DNA of 29,457 nt from Verrucomicrobia bacterium SCGC AAA164-M04. GTDB lineage: Bacteria > Verrucomicrobiota > Verrucomicrobiae > Verrucomicrobiales > Akkermansiaceae. The notes beneath the pieces were generated by a model, which saw nothing but the letters and a program-made list of their open reading frames with translations, was not told where the DNA came from and searched no databases. Shown here in pieces: positions 8,509-17,574 of this stretch (its first letter is position 1; the number at the start of each line of letters is the position of its first letter). The position numbers and the translations under genes are program-made. Location: assembly GCA_000383735.1 (NCBI GenBank), contig KB912125.1, positions 1 to 29,457 on the forward strand, read 5' to 3'.

Positions 8509-11084
8509 GCGGGACCATACTTCACTTCCCAGTCAGCTATCGCCTTGACGATCGCTCTCTCAAGATTCGCGGCATCCTTACCCATTCTTTCACCCTCAAA
8601 CCTTCTGAATCGTTTTTGAACTCGCTTCAGGGCCAATACGATTGGTTGTCCCTCCTCGCCCAGGCTCTCTAGAACCTTTGGAATACCTGGCTGCCAACGA
8701 CTCCCCATAATCAGCCAAACACTATGCTGGTAATAAGGCTCCCAGAGGTCAAGGTAAGCGACCAAATCTCCAATCATGTATTGGTAAACTTGCGCATCAA
8801 AATGCTTTAAAACCATCATAGTACGATGGGCTGCTTCGTGGATCGCCCCGGCCCCATACCCTTCCATTACTCCCGGATTATGGGTCGTTTTCCCAATACC
8901 TTGAATCGCCCTCTCCATGCTGAGCTCATCGATCAAAGATTTACTACTTTTCAAAATTGTTCGAAATCCGGCATCGTAAGACGAGCGAGCAAAGACATGT
9001 CGTGAATCCCGGTAAATATCAGAAAGATAATTGAACTCCTTTCCCGTGATAGAATTACGTAATCCCACGATTGCCCAAAAAGCGGCTTCTCTAAGATACC
9101 ATTCTTCGTGTTTAGCAAATTTCAGGATCAGGGGAAGAGAGTCGCGAATATCCTTCGGTTTGGCACAACCAAGCGCAAACAAGGCTCCATCTGATTCCCA
9201 CCAAGCTGCCCCGGGATCATTAAGGGTCTTCAAGATCGCGGGCAAGAAATGAGTTGAAACAATCTCAGGTTGAATCGTCGTTTTGAAGGGGCGAGTCCAG
9301 TTATCATAACCTGAAACAGCATCATACGCAGCACGACGAACCCTCGAGTCCTTATGATTTGAAGCTTCCACAAGCACTCTAACTGAATCCTCCGAAGAGA
9401 TATTTTTAAGTCGTTTCGCAGCCCACGTGCGTACAAGGGGACTAAAGTGGCGCAAATGTTTTGCACAAAACTCAACTGAAGTTAGAGCTCTCGTTTTCCC
9501 TAAAAGTTTTTCGTAAGCAACATGTGGCGGAATATCTTCATCACCAAAACCTTCGGCATTATTACTGGAGAAAAATGTAAGGTCGGAATCAGCCCCCCAA
9601 GAGAAATCCAGAGGTGAAACTTCCACACTAAACTTACTTTTCCGGGCTCCCGTAATCCGGAGATTTTGAAGTGGCGCAGTGTAAGTGAGACCAAGGGAGA
9701 CACCCCATCCTCGACCAAAGTAACGTTTATTATCAGGGGGAGTTGTCAGCATAGAAAAACCACCATCCGGCATTCGAGCCAGATCATAGTACCAAGAAAG
9801 GTGATTCATCTGGCGGTGATAATGATTACGCTTTTTCTCATTCACATGAACTGAGGAAATGCCACGCCACATCATATTAAAACCACCCCCAGTATGCCCA
9901 AATTCGGGTTGGTAATAAGAATCAGAAACGAGAAGTGCTAGATGCTCAGATGCCAATTGGAATCGTTTTTCATCTAAAAGTGAGAAAGCGCAAGCAAGCA
10001 TGGCATTACGTCCATTTGTATTAGACCACCAGAGTTCGCTTCGATGATCTCCATAGGGAACACATCCATGCCCTACCATCCGATAAAGAAATTTCACCCC
10101 TCGCCGATAAGCTTTTTCATCAAACTCGACGCCACACTCCCTCGCAAGAATCATGGCGATAACAATTGGAACTGTAGTGTGATTAAGAAGACCACTCTGC
10201 ACATATCCAGGCCCAGGATTGGCTCCGTGCCCCCACCCCCCTGCGGCTTGACCCTCGGCCGCCCAATCACAAATTCCTTTCAATCCCGGTAAGATTATTT
10301 CGTCTCCAGTTCTCAAGAAATACTCGCCCAAGAATATTCCCTGATAGCCCAATTGCCAATTGATATGACCTCCCGCATTACGACGCGATTCAGCAGACTT
10401 TGCCAGAATCCTGGCATGATTGCCAATCGCTGGAAGGTAGGCATCGTCACCCGTCGAAAGTAGAAACAGACTCGCCATACAAGCCTTCAAATCATTAAAG
10501 CCCAGACGTTCCCTTCCCAACTGATAGGACCCATCTTTCTTGAGAGCTGAAAAAACGTGTCTGGCACCTTTTAAAATGACAGCTTCAGACTTTTCGCAAT
10601 TGGCGGGCCACGAATTCCGGTAAGCCCCGATTTTTTCTAAACTAATCGAAACTCCCTTTTCTAAAGAACTTGGATCTTTCGCTCGCACGATCCCGAAATC
10701 TAAAACACCGTCACTTGCTTCAGCCAAGCTAATCGCCTTTCCCAGCGTAACTCGAGGGTCAGGCCCCTCAACTGCCACCCCTTCAGCCCGATAAATGAAA
10801 TCACCGGCCTGAAGGCTGGATTTGTCTGAAGGAGATCCCTTATCGATAGATCGCACAACCACCTTAAAGCCTGGTTCAATTGAGGCATGAATCCCAGTTG
10901 GTCCAATTGGAAAAACTGGGTAAGCCTTTGCGCCGCCAACCTCTTTTCCTAGCACTTCTCCAATCAAGAAAATTACAACAACCACTCCAAATCTTATCAA
11001 GTCTCTCATCGATAGTTTAGATCGTGTTGTAGACTTCAAGAGAGAGGAACAAAAAACTCCACATAACAGAAAGGCCGGTGCCAT
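8505..11084 (-). CDS. PDZ, alpha/alpha-toroid and HEAT-repeat envelope protein (DUF6288-like)
   Basis: This 859-residue protein has a hydrophobic N-terminus (about 29-46, after a first weaker stretch), so it is exported or membrane-anchored. A PDZ-like domain covers about 65-137 (VRSIDKGSPSDKSSLQAGDFIYRAEG). A helical region of the terpenoid-cyclase/alpha-alpha-toroid kind covers about 160-490 (GGHINWQLGYQG, GGWGHGANPGPGY, NGRNAMLACAFSLL), and HEAT-like repeats about 545-760 (SPLVRTWAAKRL, DSRVRRAAYDAV, WYLREAAFWAIV). From memory the architecture resembles DUF6288 proteins of Planctomycetota/Verrucomicrobiota; function is unknown. The ATG at 11084 has a GAGGGG four bases upstream; an ATG at 11009 would leave a cleaner signal sequence. 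It lies 36 bp after the TPR gene in the kinase unit. Its stop overlaps the convergent DUF1501 stop at TTAA. Confidence 0.75.
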   Translation of the reverse strand: MAPAFLLCGVFCSSLLKSTTRSKLSMRDLIRFGVVVVIFLIGEVLGKEVGGAKAYPVFPIGPTGIHASIEPGFKVVVRSIDKGSPSDKSSLQAGDFIYRAEGVAVEGPDPRVTLGKAISLAEASDGVLDFGIVRAKDPSSLEKGVSISLEKIGAYRNSWPANCEKSEAVILKGARHVFSALKKDGSYQLGRERLGFNDLKACMASLFLLSTGDDAYLPAIGNHARILAKSAESRRNAGGHINWQLGYQGIFLGEYFLRTGDEIILPGLKGICDWAAEGQAAGGWGHGANPGPGYVQSGLLNHTTVPIVIAMILARECGVEFDEKAYRRGVKFLYRMVGHGCVPYGDHRSELWWSNTNGRNAMLACAFSLLDEKRFQLASEHLALLVSDSYYQPEFGHTGGGFNMMWRGISSVHVNEKKRNHYHRQMNHLSWYYDLARMPDGGFSMLTTPPDNKRYFGRGWGVSLGLTYTAPLQNLRITGARKSKFSVEVSPLDFSWGADSDLTFFSSNNAEGFGDEDIPPHVAYEKLLGKTRALTSVEFCAKHLRHFSPLVRTWAAKRLKNISSEDSVRVLVEASNHKDSRVRRAAYDAVSGYDNWTRPFKTTIQPEIVSTHFLPAILKTLNDPGAAWWESDGALFALGCAKPKDIRDSLPLILKFAKHEEWYLREAAFWAIVGLRNSITGKEFNYLSDIYRDSRHVFARSSYDAGFRTILKSSKSLIDELSMERAIQGIGKTTHNPGVMEGYGAGAIHEAAHRTMMVLKHFDAQVYQYMIGDLVAYLDLWEPYYQHSVWLIMGSRWQPGIPKVLESLGEEGQPIVLALKRVQKRFRRFEGERMGKDAANLERAIVKAIADWEVKYGPA

Positions 11085-11088
11085 TTAG

Positions 11089-11094
11089 CCCCTC
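11089..11094 (-). promoter_or_regulatory. Shine-Dalgarno GAGGGG for the PDZ/HEAT gene
   Basis: On the minus strand GAGGGG is followed by CTAA and then the ATG at 11084. It is one of the few clear ribosome-binding sites in the window and supports the longer start over the internal ATG at 11009. Confidence 0.5.
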
Positions 11095-11120
11095 ATCAAA
11101 AAAATAAGGACCTCGGAAAT

Positions 11121-11783
11121 TTATTCTACGCCCATTTCGGCAAGTCGATTAACAGCCCATTGATAGCCTTCTTTAATCTCCAGCTGATTTCCTTCATCAC
11201 GCTTCAATTCTTGCCACAATTGCTTACACTCCTGGAAGTGGCCAATCGCTTCATCCCTCTTCTTTCCAAGTTTAGAAGCATGTCCGAGATCGCCACAAAG
11301 ATAGGCCAGAGATTTCCGCACTTCGGAAGGACGTGGTCGTTCCATTGTGGGGTTTCCCAGAAGAGCTTTCAACTCATCATGAACCTCCATTCCAAGTCGA
11401 GTCGCTTCATCACCATCCCCCTGCTGCCCTAGGATTCCAGAGAGCTGCCACTTTAATGACGCAAGTAGATAACGAGCACTAAAATTGTCAGGATATTGGG
11501 CGCCCCCCTTTCTAATCACCGTAATTCCCTCCATCAAAAGCCTTTGGGCTTCAATTGATTTTCCTTCGTCTCGGAGCGTCGTTGCAATAATCCCCTGTTG
11601 CGTCGCAAGATCGATCGCGATCCTCGCATCGCCGGGCATTTTTCTTCGAAGTGCTATTAAGCGAGTCACTCCCTCCCTAGCCAACTTTTCGGCACCAAAC
11701 GAATCGCCCTGTTGCCATAATGAAAGCGCCTGAGACGCGATAGCCGAGGCGATTTGATATTGAGTTTCTGGAGTCGAATTCAC
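11121..11783 (-). CDS. TPR-type C-terminal part of the kinase protein, in a shifted frame
   Basis: This 220-residue frame opens with a GTG at 11781-11783 and contains TPR-like helical repeats (SALSLWQQGDSFGAEKLAREG-type, KSIEAQRLLMEG, KKRDEAIGHFQECKQLW). It overlaps the end of the upstream kinase frame and lies one base out of phase. Deleting one A from the A8 run at 11787-11794 joins the two frames as ...SLAKK-EVNSTPETQYQ..., a continuous TPR region in a protein of 848 residues. An in-frame TAG lies just upstream of the A run, so without a shift this part could only be made from the GTG, whose upstream AAGAG abuts it too closely to be a normal ribosome-binding site. It is read here as the detached tail of the kinase gene rather than an independent gene. 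Confidence 0.7.
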   Translation of the reverse strand: MNSTPETQYQIASAIASQALSLWQQGDSFGAEKLAREGVTRLIALRRKMPGDARIAIDLATQQGIIATTLRDEGKSIEAQRLLMEGITVIRKGGAQYPDNFSARYLLASLKWQLSGILGQQGDGDEATRLGMEVHDELKALLGNPTMERPRPSEVRKSLAYLCGDLGHASKLGKKRDEAIGHFQECKQLWQELKRDEGNQLEIKEGYQWAVNRLAEMGVE

Positions 11784-13668
11784 CTCTTTTTTTTGCTAAA
11801 GAAGAAAAAGCCGCAGCAGCTTCTCCACGGAGTTTAGCAGCATTTCCGGAAGCCCTTTCCTCTTCCGCAATAACAGAGGCAGAGAGGTAACTCCGGCCAA
11901 TCATAAAACCAATATTAGTATTAGCAGGGTGGAGTTTTTCGAGGTCTTGAAAAGCTCTCAAGCTCTCATAATAGCTTGCTAGCGCGGCGGTATTGTCGCC
12001 ACTTGATTCAGCGACCCGAGCCTTTACTAAAGACAACGCGGCCTTCACTTGAGTTTCGGCAGCTCCTCCCCCACCGTAATGGTTCAAAATTTCAGCCTCA
12101 ATCTCAGAAAGATTCTCTTTGAGTCCCGATGGTTTCAACTTTGAAGCAAGAAGGAGGTATCTAAGTTGGGCCTTTGCTGCGAGATCAGACGGGAGCTTCG
12201 GATCACCGATCACTTCTTTTAGCCAAGCTTCACCTTTTACCAAGTCACCCATCGCAAGACCCAGTTCGGCACGCCGCAGCTTTAGAACTCGGGCCTGTGG
12301 AGCAAGTTCAAGACTTCCAGAAACAAATTCGAGTTGTTTCCCAACTTCTTTGATAAGGGACTCAAGTCGCGTGGTTCTTCCTTCAAGAACCGGAAGCCCG
12401 TCGACCCCCTCCTCAAGGAGCCAGTCGAAAAGTTTTTCATTTGTTTCCTGTGCTGAACGAATCGCATCTCGAGCAAGACTCTTTTCATGCGCCAGTTCTT
12501 TTTCGACAATTTCTTTTGCAATAATAGCCTCACCCTCGGATTGGATTACCGCATTACGCTGATCGGCCCATTTCTTTTCCTCTACTTCGACGCTCTTTCG
12601 GTAATCAAAAAGTTTACTCTTAGTATCTTCGACTCTCAAGAATTGAACACCACCCCAAGCCACAGATAAAATCAGGGCAACCACTGACGCAGTCCGGAAA
12701 CGGTTGGGTAAACCCCGACATTTTTGTTCTGCCTCTTTCTTTAAAATTTCGAGACGATCCCGTTCTTCTTTTTGGGCCGACTCAACCTCAATCACCCCGA
12801 ATTTTTGGGCTACCTCACGCATATTAAATGGACGCCTTCGAGGATCAAGCTCAAGGCAGGAGTCTATCACTTCGCGAAAAGCTCGCTCTTTTTCATGAGC
12901 GGCTTCATGAGGCCATAACACTTTGTCCTGCTGCTCCAAACCCGCCGCAATACCCTCATGATCAGCATCAATCTCAAGTCGTTGATTTTCTCCAGGAGAT
13001 GGACACAGCCACTGGAAAAGTTTATCAGCCCTTGGAAACGCTCCGTTTAGCAGCCGATAAGCCAAAACGCCAAAAGCATAAACGTCCCACCGATACCCGG
13101 CCTCCCCTTCGTAGCCATCCCGTGAACGGAGTTGCTCGGGCGGAGAATAAAGAAGAGCATCGCTATAGTTCAACCGATGAACCCCTGGCATTAAACCACT
13201 CGCAAAATCAGCAAGAAGAGGTCGCCCATTCTGACCTAGAAAAATATTTCCAGGCTTTAGGTTTCCATGAGCGACATTCGCCGAGTGGAGCTTTGCAAGC
13301 GCTGACGCCAAGGCTTGCAAGAATGGACAGGTTGAGTCGTTTTGAAGGTAGCGCTTGAAGGAAGACTGGAGAGTCTTCGCCGTCACGGGGCCTTCCTCCT
13401 CCACATCATCAGCAAGAAGCTCCATCGCAACCCAGGCTGGTCTAGCTTCCAATTCTTGTGCTATCATTGGTAAAATAACGTCTTGAGCTCCGGCTTTAAT
13501 TACCCGATCAATTCGGTCGGATAACAGCCCAGGATTAGAAGACATGCTATTGAAGACCTTGAGCGCACAGCGAGGACCCTTGTTTTGAATCGCCAGGTAG
13601 ACCACACCAGCTGACCCCGAACCAATTTCTGACTCAATTGTATATCCTTTAATTTGCGGGCTACCCAT
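11677..13668 (-). CDS. Membrane-anchored Ser/Thr kinase-like protein (possible pseudokinase), frame ends at A8 run
   Basis: This 663-residue frame has an N-terminal Hanks-type kinase fold (about 8-290): glycine-rich GSGSAG (16-21), CALKVF with Lys37, LADFAS with Asp154 in place of DFG, SPPEQL (about 175-180) and DVYAFG. The catalytic loop reads HGNLKPGN (134-141), with Asn136 where the HRD Asp normally sits, so phosphotransfer may be weak or absent. A single membrane segment (about 326-343) is followed by a charged helical stalk and TPR-like helices. After Ala625 the A8 run takes the frame away from the TPR continuation, and the last residues (RGEFDSRNSI to WCRKVG) are probably out-of-frame. 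With one A removed the protein would be 848 residues. It is divergent from the DUF1501-PPC-cytochrome operon by 131 bp and transcribed towards the PDZ/HEAT gene. Confidence 0.85.
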   Translation of the reverse strand: MGSPQIKGYTIESEIGSGSAGVVYLAIQNKGPRCALKVFNSMSSNPGLLSDRIDRVIKAGAQDVILPMIAQELEARPAWVAMELLADDVEEEGPVTAKTLQSSFKRYLQNDSTCPFLQALASALAKLHSANVAHGNLKPGNIFLGQNGRPLLADFASGLMPGVHRLNYSDALLYSPPEQLRSRDGYEGEAGYRWDVYAFGVLAYRLLNGAFPRADKLFQWLCPSPGENQRLEIDADHEGIAAGLEQQDKVLWPHEAAHEKERAFREVIDSCLELDPRRRPFNMREVAQKFGVIEVESAQKEERDRLEILKKEAEQKCRGLPNRFRTASVVALILSVAWGGVQFLRVEDTKSKLFDYRKSVEVEEKKWADQRNAVIQSEGEAIIAKEIVEKELAHEKSLARDAIRSAQETNEKLFDWLLEEGVDGLPVLEGRTTRLESLIKEVGKQLEFVSGSLELAPQARVLKLRRAELGLAMGDLVKGEAWLKEVIGDPKLPSDLAAKAQLRYLLLASKLKPSGLKENLSEIEAEILNHYGGGGAAETQVKAALSLVKARVAESSGDNTAALASYYESLRAFQDLEKLHPANTNIGFMIGRSYLSASVIAEEERASGNAAKLRGEAAAAFSSLAKKRGEFDSRNSISNRLGYRVSGAFIMATGRFVWCRKVG
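11787..11794 (-). other. A8 homopolymer at the kinase/TPR frame break
   Basis: On the coding (minus) strand the sequence is GC, eight A, then GAGGTG. In the kinase frame it reads gca aaa aaa aga; loss of one A gives gca aaa aaa gag gtg and enters the TPR frame. A -1 shift would stop at once (AAG AGG TGA), so only a +1 shift or a one-base deletion (transcriptional slippage or sequence error) links the frames. Confidence 0.85.
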
Positions 13669-13799
13669 CGTATTTTTCCGGGACTGAGTTTCGCGATTGG
13701 GACTGAAATGTCCAGTCCATGCAAATGCATACTTTTTTAGGTGAAATTGATTAAAAAAAGAAGAACGACACGTATTTAAGAAAAATTTACCGCTACATT
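13669..13799. promoter_or_regulatory. Divergent promoter region between kinase and cytochrome operons
   Basis: These 131 bp lie between the kinase ATG (13668) and the DUF1501 ATG (13800). The half next to the plus-strand operon is markedly A-rich (about 13750-13790). Both transcription units must start here, because no other gap lies upstream of either. I could not assign convincing -35/-10 pairs or a clear operator. Confidence 0.45.
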
Positions 13800-15131
13800 A
13801 TGAATAAACCTTGTCCAGGTAATCCCTTTGCCAATGATTTCTCGCGCCGGGGGTTTCTCCACGTCGGGCTGCTCGGAGGCCTAGGCCTTTCCCTTCCTCA
13901 ATTCCTCTCGATGGAAGCGAAAGCCCAACAAAAACAATACAAAACCCGCGAGGGTGTTGCCAAATCGGTCATCCAAATTTTCCTCCCTGGTGGAATGGCT
14001 CACCAAGAATCATGGGACCCAAAGCCCTATGCTCCGACCGAATACCGAGGGCCTTTTGGCACCATTAACACTTCGATCAAGGGAATCAAATTCAGTCAAA
14101 ACCTTAAGCACACCGCTAAGATCGCCGACAAAATGACGATTATTCGCTCGATGGCTCACGGCGAAGCGGCTCACGAACGTGGGACTCACAACATGTTCAC
14201 CGGTTACAAGCCATCTCCAGCACTCCAATATCCAGCAATGGGTTCAGTGGTTGCCCACGAATTAGGGCCTAACAACAATCTCCCCCCCTATGTCTGTGTC
14301 CCCTCTGTTCCAAATGAGTTTGCCAACTCCGGATATCTTTCGTCGGCGTTTGGCCCTTTTGCGATCGGGTCAGAGCCCTCTCGCGGCGATTTCAAGGTGC
14401 GCGACCTTAACATGCCAGGTGGGGTTGACGACACTCGCTTTAATCGCCGCCGGAGTTTACTTGAGACAGTCGATCATCATTTCAGGACAATTGAGGAATC
14501 AGATGCCCTCGATTCAATGGACGCCTTTTATCAGCACGCCTACAAATTAATCTCGTCCCAAGAAGCTCGCGAGGCTTTCAATTTAAAGGCTGAGCCAGAA
14601 GCCGTCCAAAATCGTTATGGAATGAACACTCCGGGACAACGCATGCTTCTCGCGCGTCGCTTGGTAGAAGCAGGCACGCGCTTCGTCTCACTTACAGCAG
14701 GCGGATGGGATCACCACGACAATATTAAAAGTGGCATTCAGGGGCAGATGCCTCCGGTAGACCAAGCCATCGCAGCTCTTATTTCGGATCTTGATGAACG
14801 CGGGCTCCTCGACTCCACTCTTGTAATGGTGACATCGGAATTTGGCCGCACCCCAAAAATCAACGGTACTGGAGGGCGCGATCACTGGCCACGCGTGTTT
14901 TCAGTCGGCCTTGCCGGCGGCGGCGTACAACGCGGACTCGTTCATGGTTCGTCAGATGCTCTTGGCGGCGAACCTGAAGAAGACATGGTCGGCATCCAAG
15001 ACCTTGCCACAACCGTTTACAACCAACTTGGAATCACGGGCGACAAAGAGCTTATGGCTCCAGGAGATCGCCCCATCGAAATCGTCGACGGAGGTCGTAT
15101 CCTCGACGAAATTCTCGTTAAGAAAGCCTAA
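13800..15131 (+). CDS. DUF1501 protein, Tat-type signal, first gene of four-gene operon
   Basis: This 443-residue DUF1501 protein has a twin-arginine-like signal (SRRGFLHVGLLGGLGL, about 15-30) and possible cleavage near KAQ. Family motifs present include ESWDPKPYAPTEYRGPF, GGWDHHDN, SEFGRTPKING, GRDHWPRVFS and LAGGGVQRG. The usual GGPSQ of the first motif reads GGMAHQ. The fold is that of the alkaline-phosphatase/sulfatase superfamily; substrate unknown. It differs clearly from the DUF1501 at 7015-8508 and matches the shorter DUF1501 type that accompanies PPC and DUF1549/DUF1553 proteins. The next gene starts 13 bp downstream. Confidence 0.92.
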   Translation: MNKPCPGNPFANDFSRRGFLHVGLLGGLGLSLPQFLSMEAKAQQKQYKTREGVAKSVIQIFLPGGMAHQESWDPKPYAPTEYRGPFGTINTSIKGIKFSQNLKHTAKIADKMTIIRSMAHGEAAHERGTHNMFTGYKPSPALQYPAMGSVVAHELGPNNNLPPYVCVPSVPNEFANSGYLSSAFGPFAIGSEPSRGDFKVRDLNMPGGVDDTRFNRRRSLLETVDHHFRTIEESDALDSMDAFYQHAYKLISSQEAREAFNLKAEPEAVQNRYGMNTPGQRMLLARRLVEAGTRFVSLTAGGWDHHDNIKSGIQGQMPPVDQAIAALISDLDERGLLDSTLVMVTSEFGRTPKINGTGGRDHWPRVFSVGLAGGGVQRGLVHGSSDALGGEPEEDMVGIQDLATTVYNQLGITGDKELMAPGDRPIEIVDGGRILDEILVKKA

Positions 15132-15144
15132 TTTAAAAAACGTC

Positions 15145-17574
15145 ATGGCTCGCACGCTGCTCCTTTTTTTAATCTCCTCAATCCTCGCGCACAGCTTCAG
15201 CCCCGAACTCTCTCGTGTCGAACCTCGTGGGGGTAAGTTGGGCTCCGAAATTCAAGTACAACTTTATGGGAACCGTCTAAACGAGCCACAGGAACTTTTA
15301 CTCTATCACAAGGGGCTGACTGTGAAATCACTTACGCCCAGCGAAGATGGCAAAAGCGTCAAGGCAGTCATTGCCATTGCTCCAGATGCCCCGCTTGGGG
15401 AACATCCAATGAGGCTGCGCTGCAAAGATGGCCTCACCTACATGCGCACGTTTTGGGTAGGGCAATTCCCCACGGTCATGGAAGCTCGATCCGAAGATAA
15501 AAAAAGAGACCTCAACAACACTTTCAAAGAGCCCCAAAAAATCGACCTCAACGTGACCGTGCAGGGAGTAGCGGATCGGGAGGACGACGACTACTATCAA
15601 GTCCAGTGCAAAAAGGGCCAACGCCTTTCAGTCGAGGTCGAAGCCATGCGCTTGGGGCGCGTCATGTTTGATCCTTACGTGGCAATCTTAGATGAAAACC
15701 GATTCGAACTCGCCGTCAATGACGACTCACCTCTCCTAAAGCGTGATTGCGCTGCTTCCATTATCATCCCCGAAGATGGCCCTTACACTGTTATAGTCCG
15801 AGAATCATCATACGAAGGAAGCACCTCTTCGCAATACCGCATCCACATTGGAAACTTTCCAAGACCGCGAGCTATTTTCCCACCCGCAGCCAAGCCCAGT
15901 GAAGAAATCGAATTCACCTTTATCGGCGATGCTAAGGGCAACCTAAAAAAGAAAATAAAGGTAGCGGACCAAGCCTTTTCAGCATTCATCGAAGATGCTG
16001 GACTAAGTTCACCATCTGGAAACAGCGTGCACATCTCCCCTCTCAATTATCTCAACGAAACCGAGCCCAACGAAAATTTCAAGCAGGCATACCCGCTCAA
16101 GAACCCTCCGAAAGCTCCAGTTGCTTTTCACGGAATATTATCAAGCAAGGACGACAAAGATTGGTTTCGTTTTCAGGCCAAGAAAGGTGAGAAACTCCGC
16201 TTTCAAGTCTTGGCCCGCCAGCTCCGTTCACCACTCGACAGCGTAATCTCAATCCGGCAAGCGACCGATAATAAATACCTTATCGCAAATGACGATCAAA
16301 CAGGCGGCATTCCAGATAGCAGACTCGATTACGAAATCCCCGCGGACGGAGAATATGTTCTGGAGGTTCGCGATCAATTGAGGCGCGGCGGACCAGATTT
16401 TGTTTATCGTGTCGAGATTCAAAACCGTGCTCCATCAATTTCAGCCACTCTCCCAAAGGCGGATCGGGTCGATACCCAAAAACACAAAATGATCCATATC
16501 CCGCGTGGGAATCGTCTAGCGATCGTCCCAAACATCGCCCGTTCCAACATCGGTTGTGATATTGATTTTCATGCCCCCAGCCTTCCGGAGGGAATTTCAG
16601 TCAAATCCCACACCGTTCCGCGTAGTCTGAGCAGCTTCCCGATCTTATTTGAAGCGAAGGCCGATGCTCCAATTAAGGGAGGTCTTTACTCATTTGAAAT
16701 CGAAGACCCAAAGACAAAACTCAAAGGGTCGTTTACAGAAAAGATTTCGCATCTCTATGTAAATAACCAGGGAGATTACCATATTACTAACACTGAAAAA
16801 ATTTCGGTTGCTGTTATTGAAGAAGCTCCTTTCCACCTTGAACTTTTCGCCCCTCCAGTGCCGCTCGTGAGAAATGGCACCATGACCCTTAAAATCACTG
16901 CCAAACGGGTAAATGACTTCAACAAGAAGATAAAAGTAAAACTTCCTTGGAAACCACCCGGAATTGGCGCTCCAACTGAGGTAGAAATTCCTGAAGGAAA
17001 AAACGAAGTGACCCTCATCCTAAATGCCACCGGCGACGCTCCCATTAACGACTGGAAAATCCTGGTCACTGGAGAAGCAGTTACTGAGGAAGGAACAGTA
17101 AGAGTCTCTTCAAAATTTGCCGACCTGAAAACCTCCGAGCCCTTTGTGAATCTCACGATCGCTATGGCCGCGACCAACCCTGGGAAAAATACGAATGTGA
17201 TTGCCACTGTAGATCACCTTGAACCTTTCACAGGAGAAGCCAGTGTTATTCTTCACGCCCTTCCACACGGGGTAAAATCGAATGAGAAAAAGATCACCAC
17301 TACATCAGCCGAAGTCACATTCCCACTTGAAGTCGCCAAGGATGCCCGCAAGGGCAAACATGCAAACCTTTTTTGTCAGGTGATCATTGTAAAAGACGGT
17401 CACCCCATTCCACACAATGTAGGCCAAGGAGGCACCTTAAGAATCGACCCTCCGCCACCAGCCCCAAAAAAGAAGCCCGAAGCCAAAGTAACTCCGGTGA
17501 AAGCAGAACAAAAAGAGGTGCCTAAAAAGCCCCTCTCGCGCCTCGAACAACTTCGTCAGAACCAAAAACAATGA
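15145..17574 (+). CDS. Exported PPC-domain protein
   Basis: The start chosen is the ATG at 15145 (809 residues), which gives a clean signal peptide (MARTLLLFLISSILAHSFS); the frame is open further upstream but only inside the DUF1501 gene. An IPT/TIG-like domain follows (SRVEPRGGKLGSEIQVQLYG). Two pre-peptidase C-terminal (PPC) beta-domains are seen at about 135-240 (DREDDDYYQVQCKKGQRLSV) and about 305-420 (ETEPNENFKQA, KDWFRFQAKKGEKLRFQVLA). More beta-rich segments follow, then a Lys/Pro/Glu-rich tail ending RLEQLRQNQKQ. No catalytic domain is visible, so binding or scaffolding on the cell surface is the likely role (inference). Its TGA overlaps the ATG of the next gene (ATGA), indicating translational coupling. 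Confidence 0.88.
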   Translation: MARTLLLFLISSILAHSFSPELSRVEPRGGKLGSEIQVQLYGNRLNEPQELLLYHKGLTVKSLTPSEDGKSVKAVIAIAPDAPLGEHPMRLRCKDGLTYMRTFWVGQFPTVMEARSEDKKRDLNNTFKEPQKIDLNVTVQGVADREDDDYYQVQCKKGQRLSVEVEAMRLGRVMFDPYVAILDENRFELAVNDDSPLLKRDCAASIIIPEDGPYTVIVRESSYEGSTSSQYRIHIGNFPRPRAIFPPAAKPSEEIEFTFIGDAKGNLKKKIKVADQAFSAFIEDAGLSSPSGNSVHISPLNYLNETEPNENFKQAYPLKNPPKAPVAFHGILSSKDDKDWFRFQAKKGEKLRFQVLARQLRSPLDSVISIRQATDNKYLIANDDQTGGIPDSRLDYEIPADGEYVLEVRDQLRRGGPDFVYRVEIQNRAPSISATLPKADRVDTQKHKMIHIPRGNRLAIVPNIARSNIGCDIDFHAPSLPEGISVKSHTVPRSLSSFPILFEAKADAPIKGGLYSFEIEDPKTKLKGSFTEKISHLYVNNQGDYHITNTEKISVAVIEEAPFHLELFAPPVPLVRNGTMTLKITAKRVNDFNKKIKVKLPWKPPGIGAPTEVEIPEGKNEVTLILNATGDAPINDWKILVTGEAVTEEGTVRVSSKFADLKTSEPFVNLTIAMAATNPGKNTNVIATVDHLEPFTGEASVILHALPHGVKSNEKKITTTSAEVTFPLEVAKDARKGKHANLFCQVIIVKDGHPIPHNVGQGGTLRIDPPPPAPKKKPEAKVTPVKAEQKEVPKKPLSRLEQLRQNQKQ

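Noticed and set aside
11787..11794. Programmed -1 ribosomal frameshift at the A8 run
   Set aside because: The -1 frame reads AAG AGG TGA and stops at once, so a -1 shift does not reach the TPR frame; +1 or loss of one A is needed.
12119..12562. 147-residue plus-strand open frame opposite the kinase gene
   Set aside because: Ser/Arg-rich low-complexity composition typical of the antisense of a Glu/Lys/Leu-rich coding region; no domain and fully covered by the kinase.
14842..15144. Upstream extension of the PPC gene to 14842 (910 residues)
   Set aside because: It would lie wholly inside the DUF1501 gene in another frame. The ATG at 15145 gives a clean signal peptide and a normal 13-bp spacing.
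16776..17207. 143-residue minus-strand open frame inside the PPC gene
   Set aside because: Antisense shadow; the opposite frame is a continuous exported beta-domain protein.
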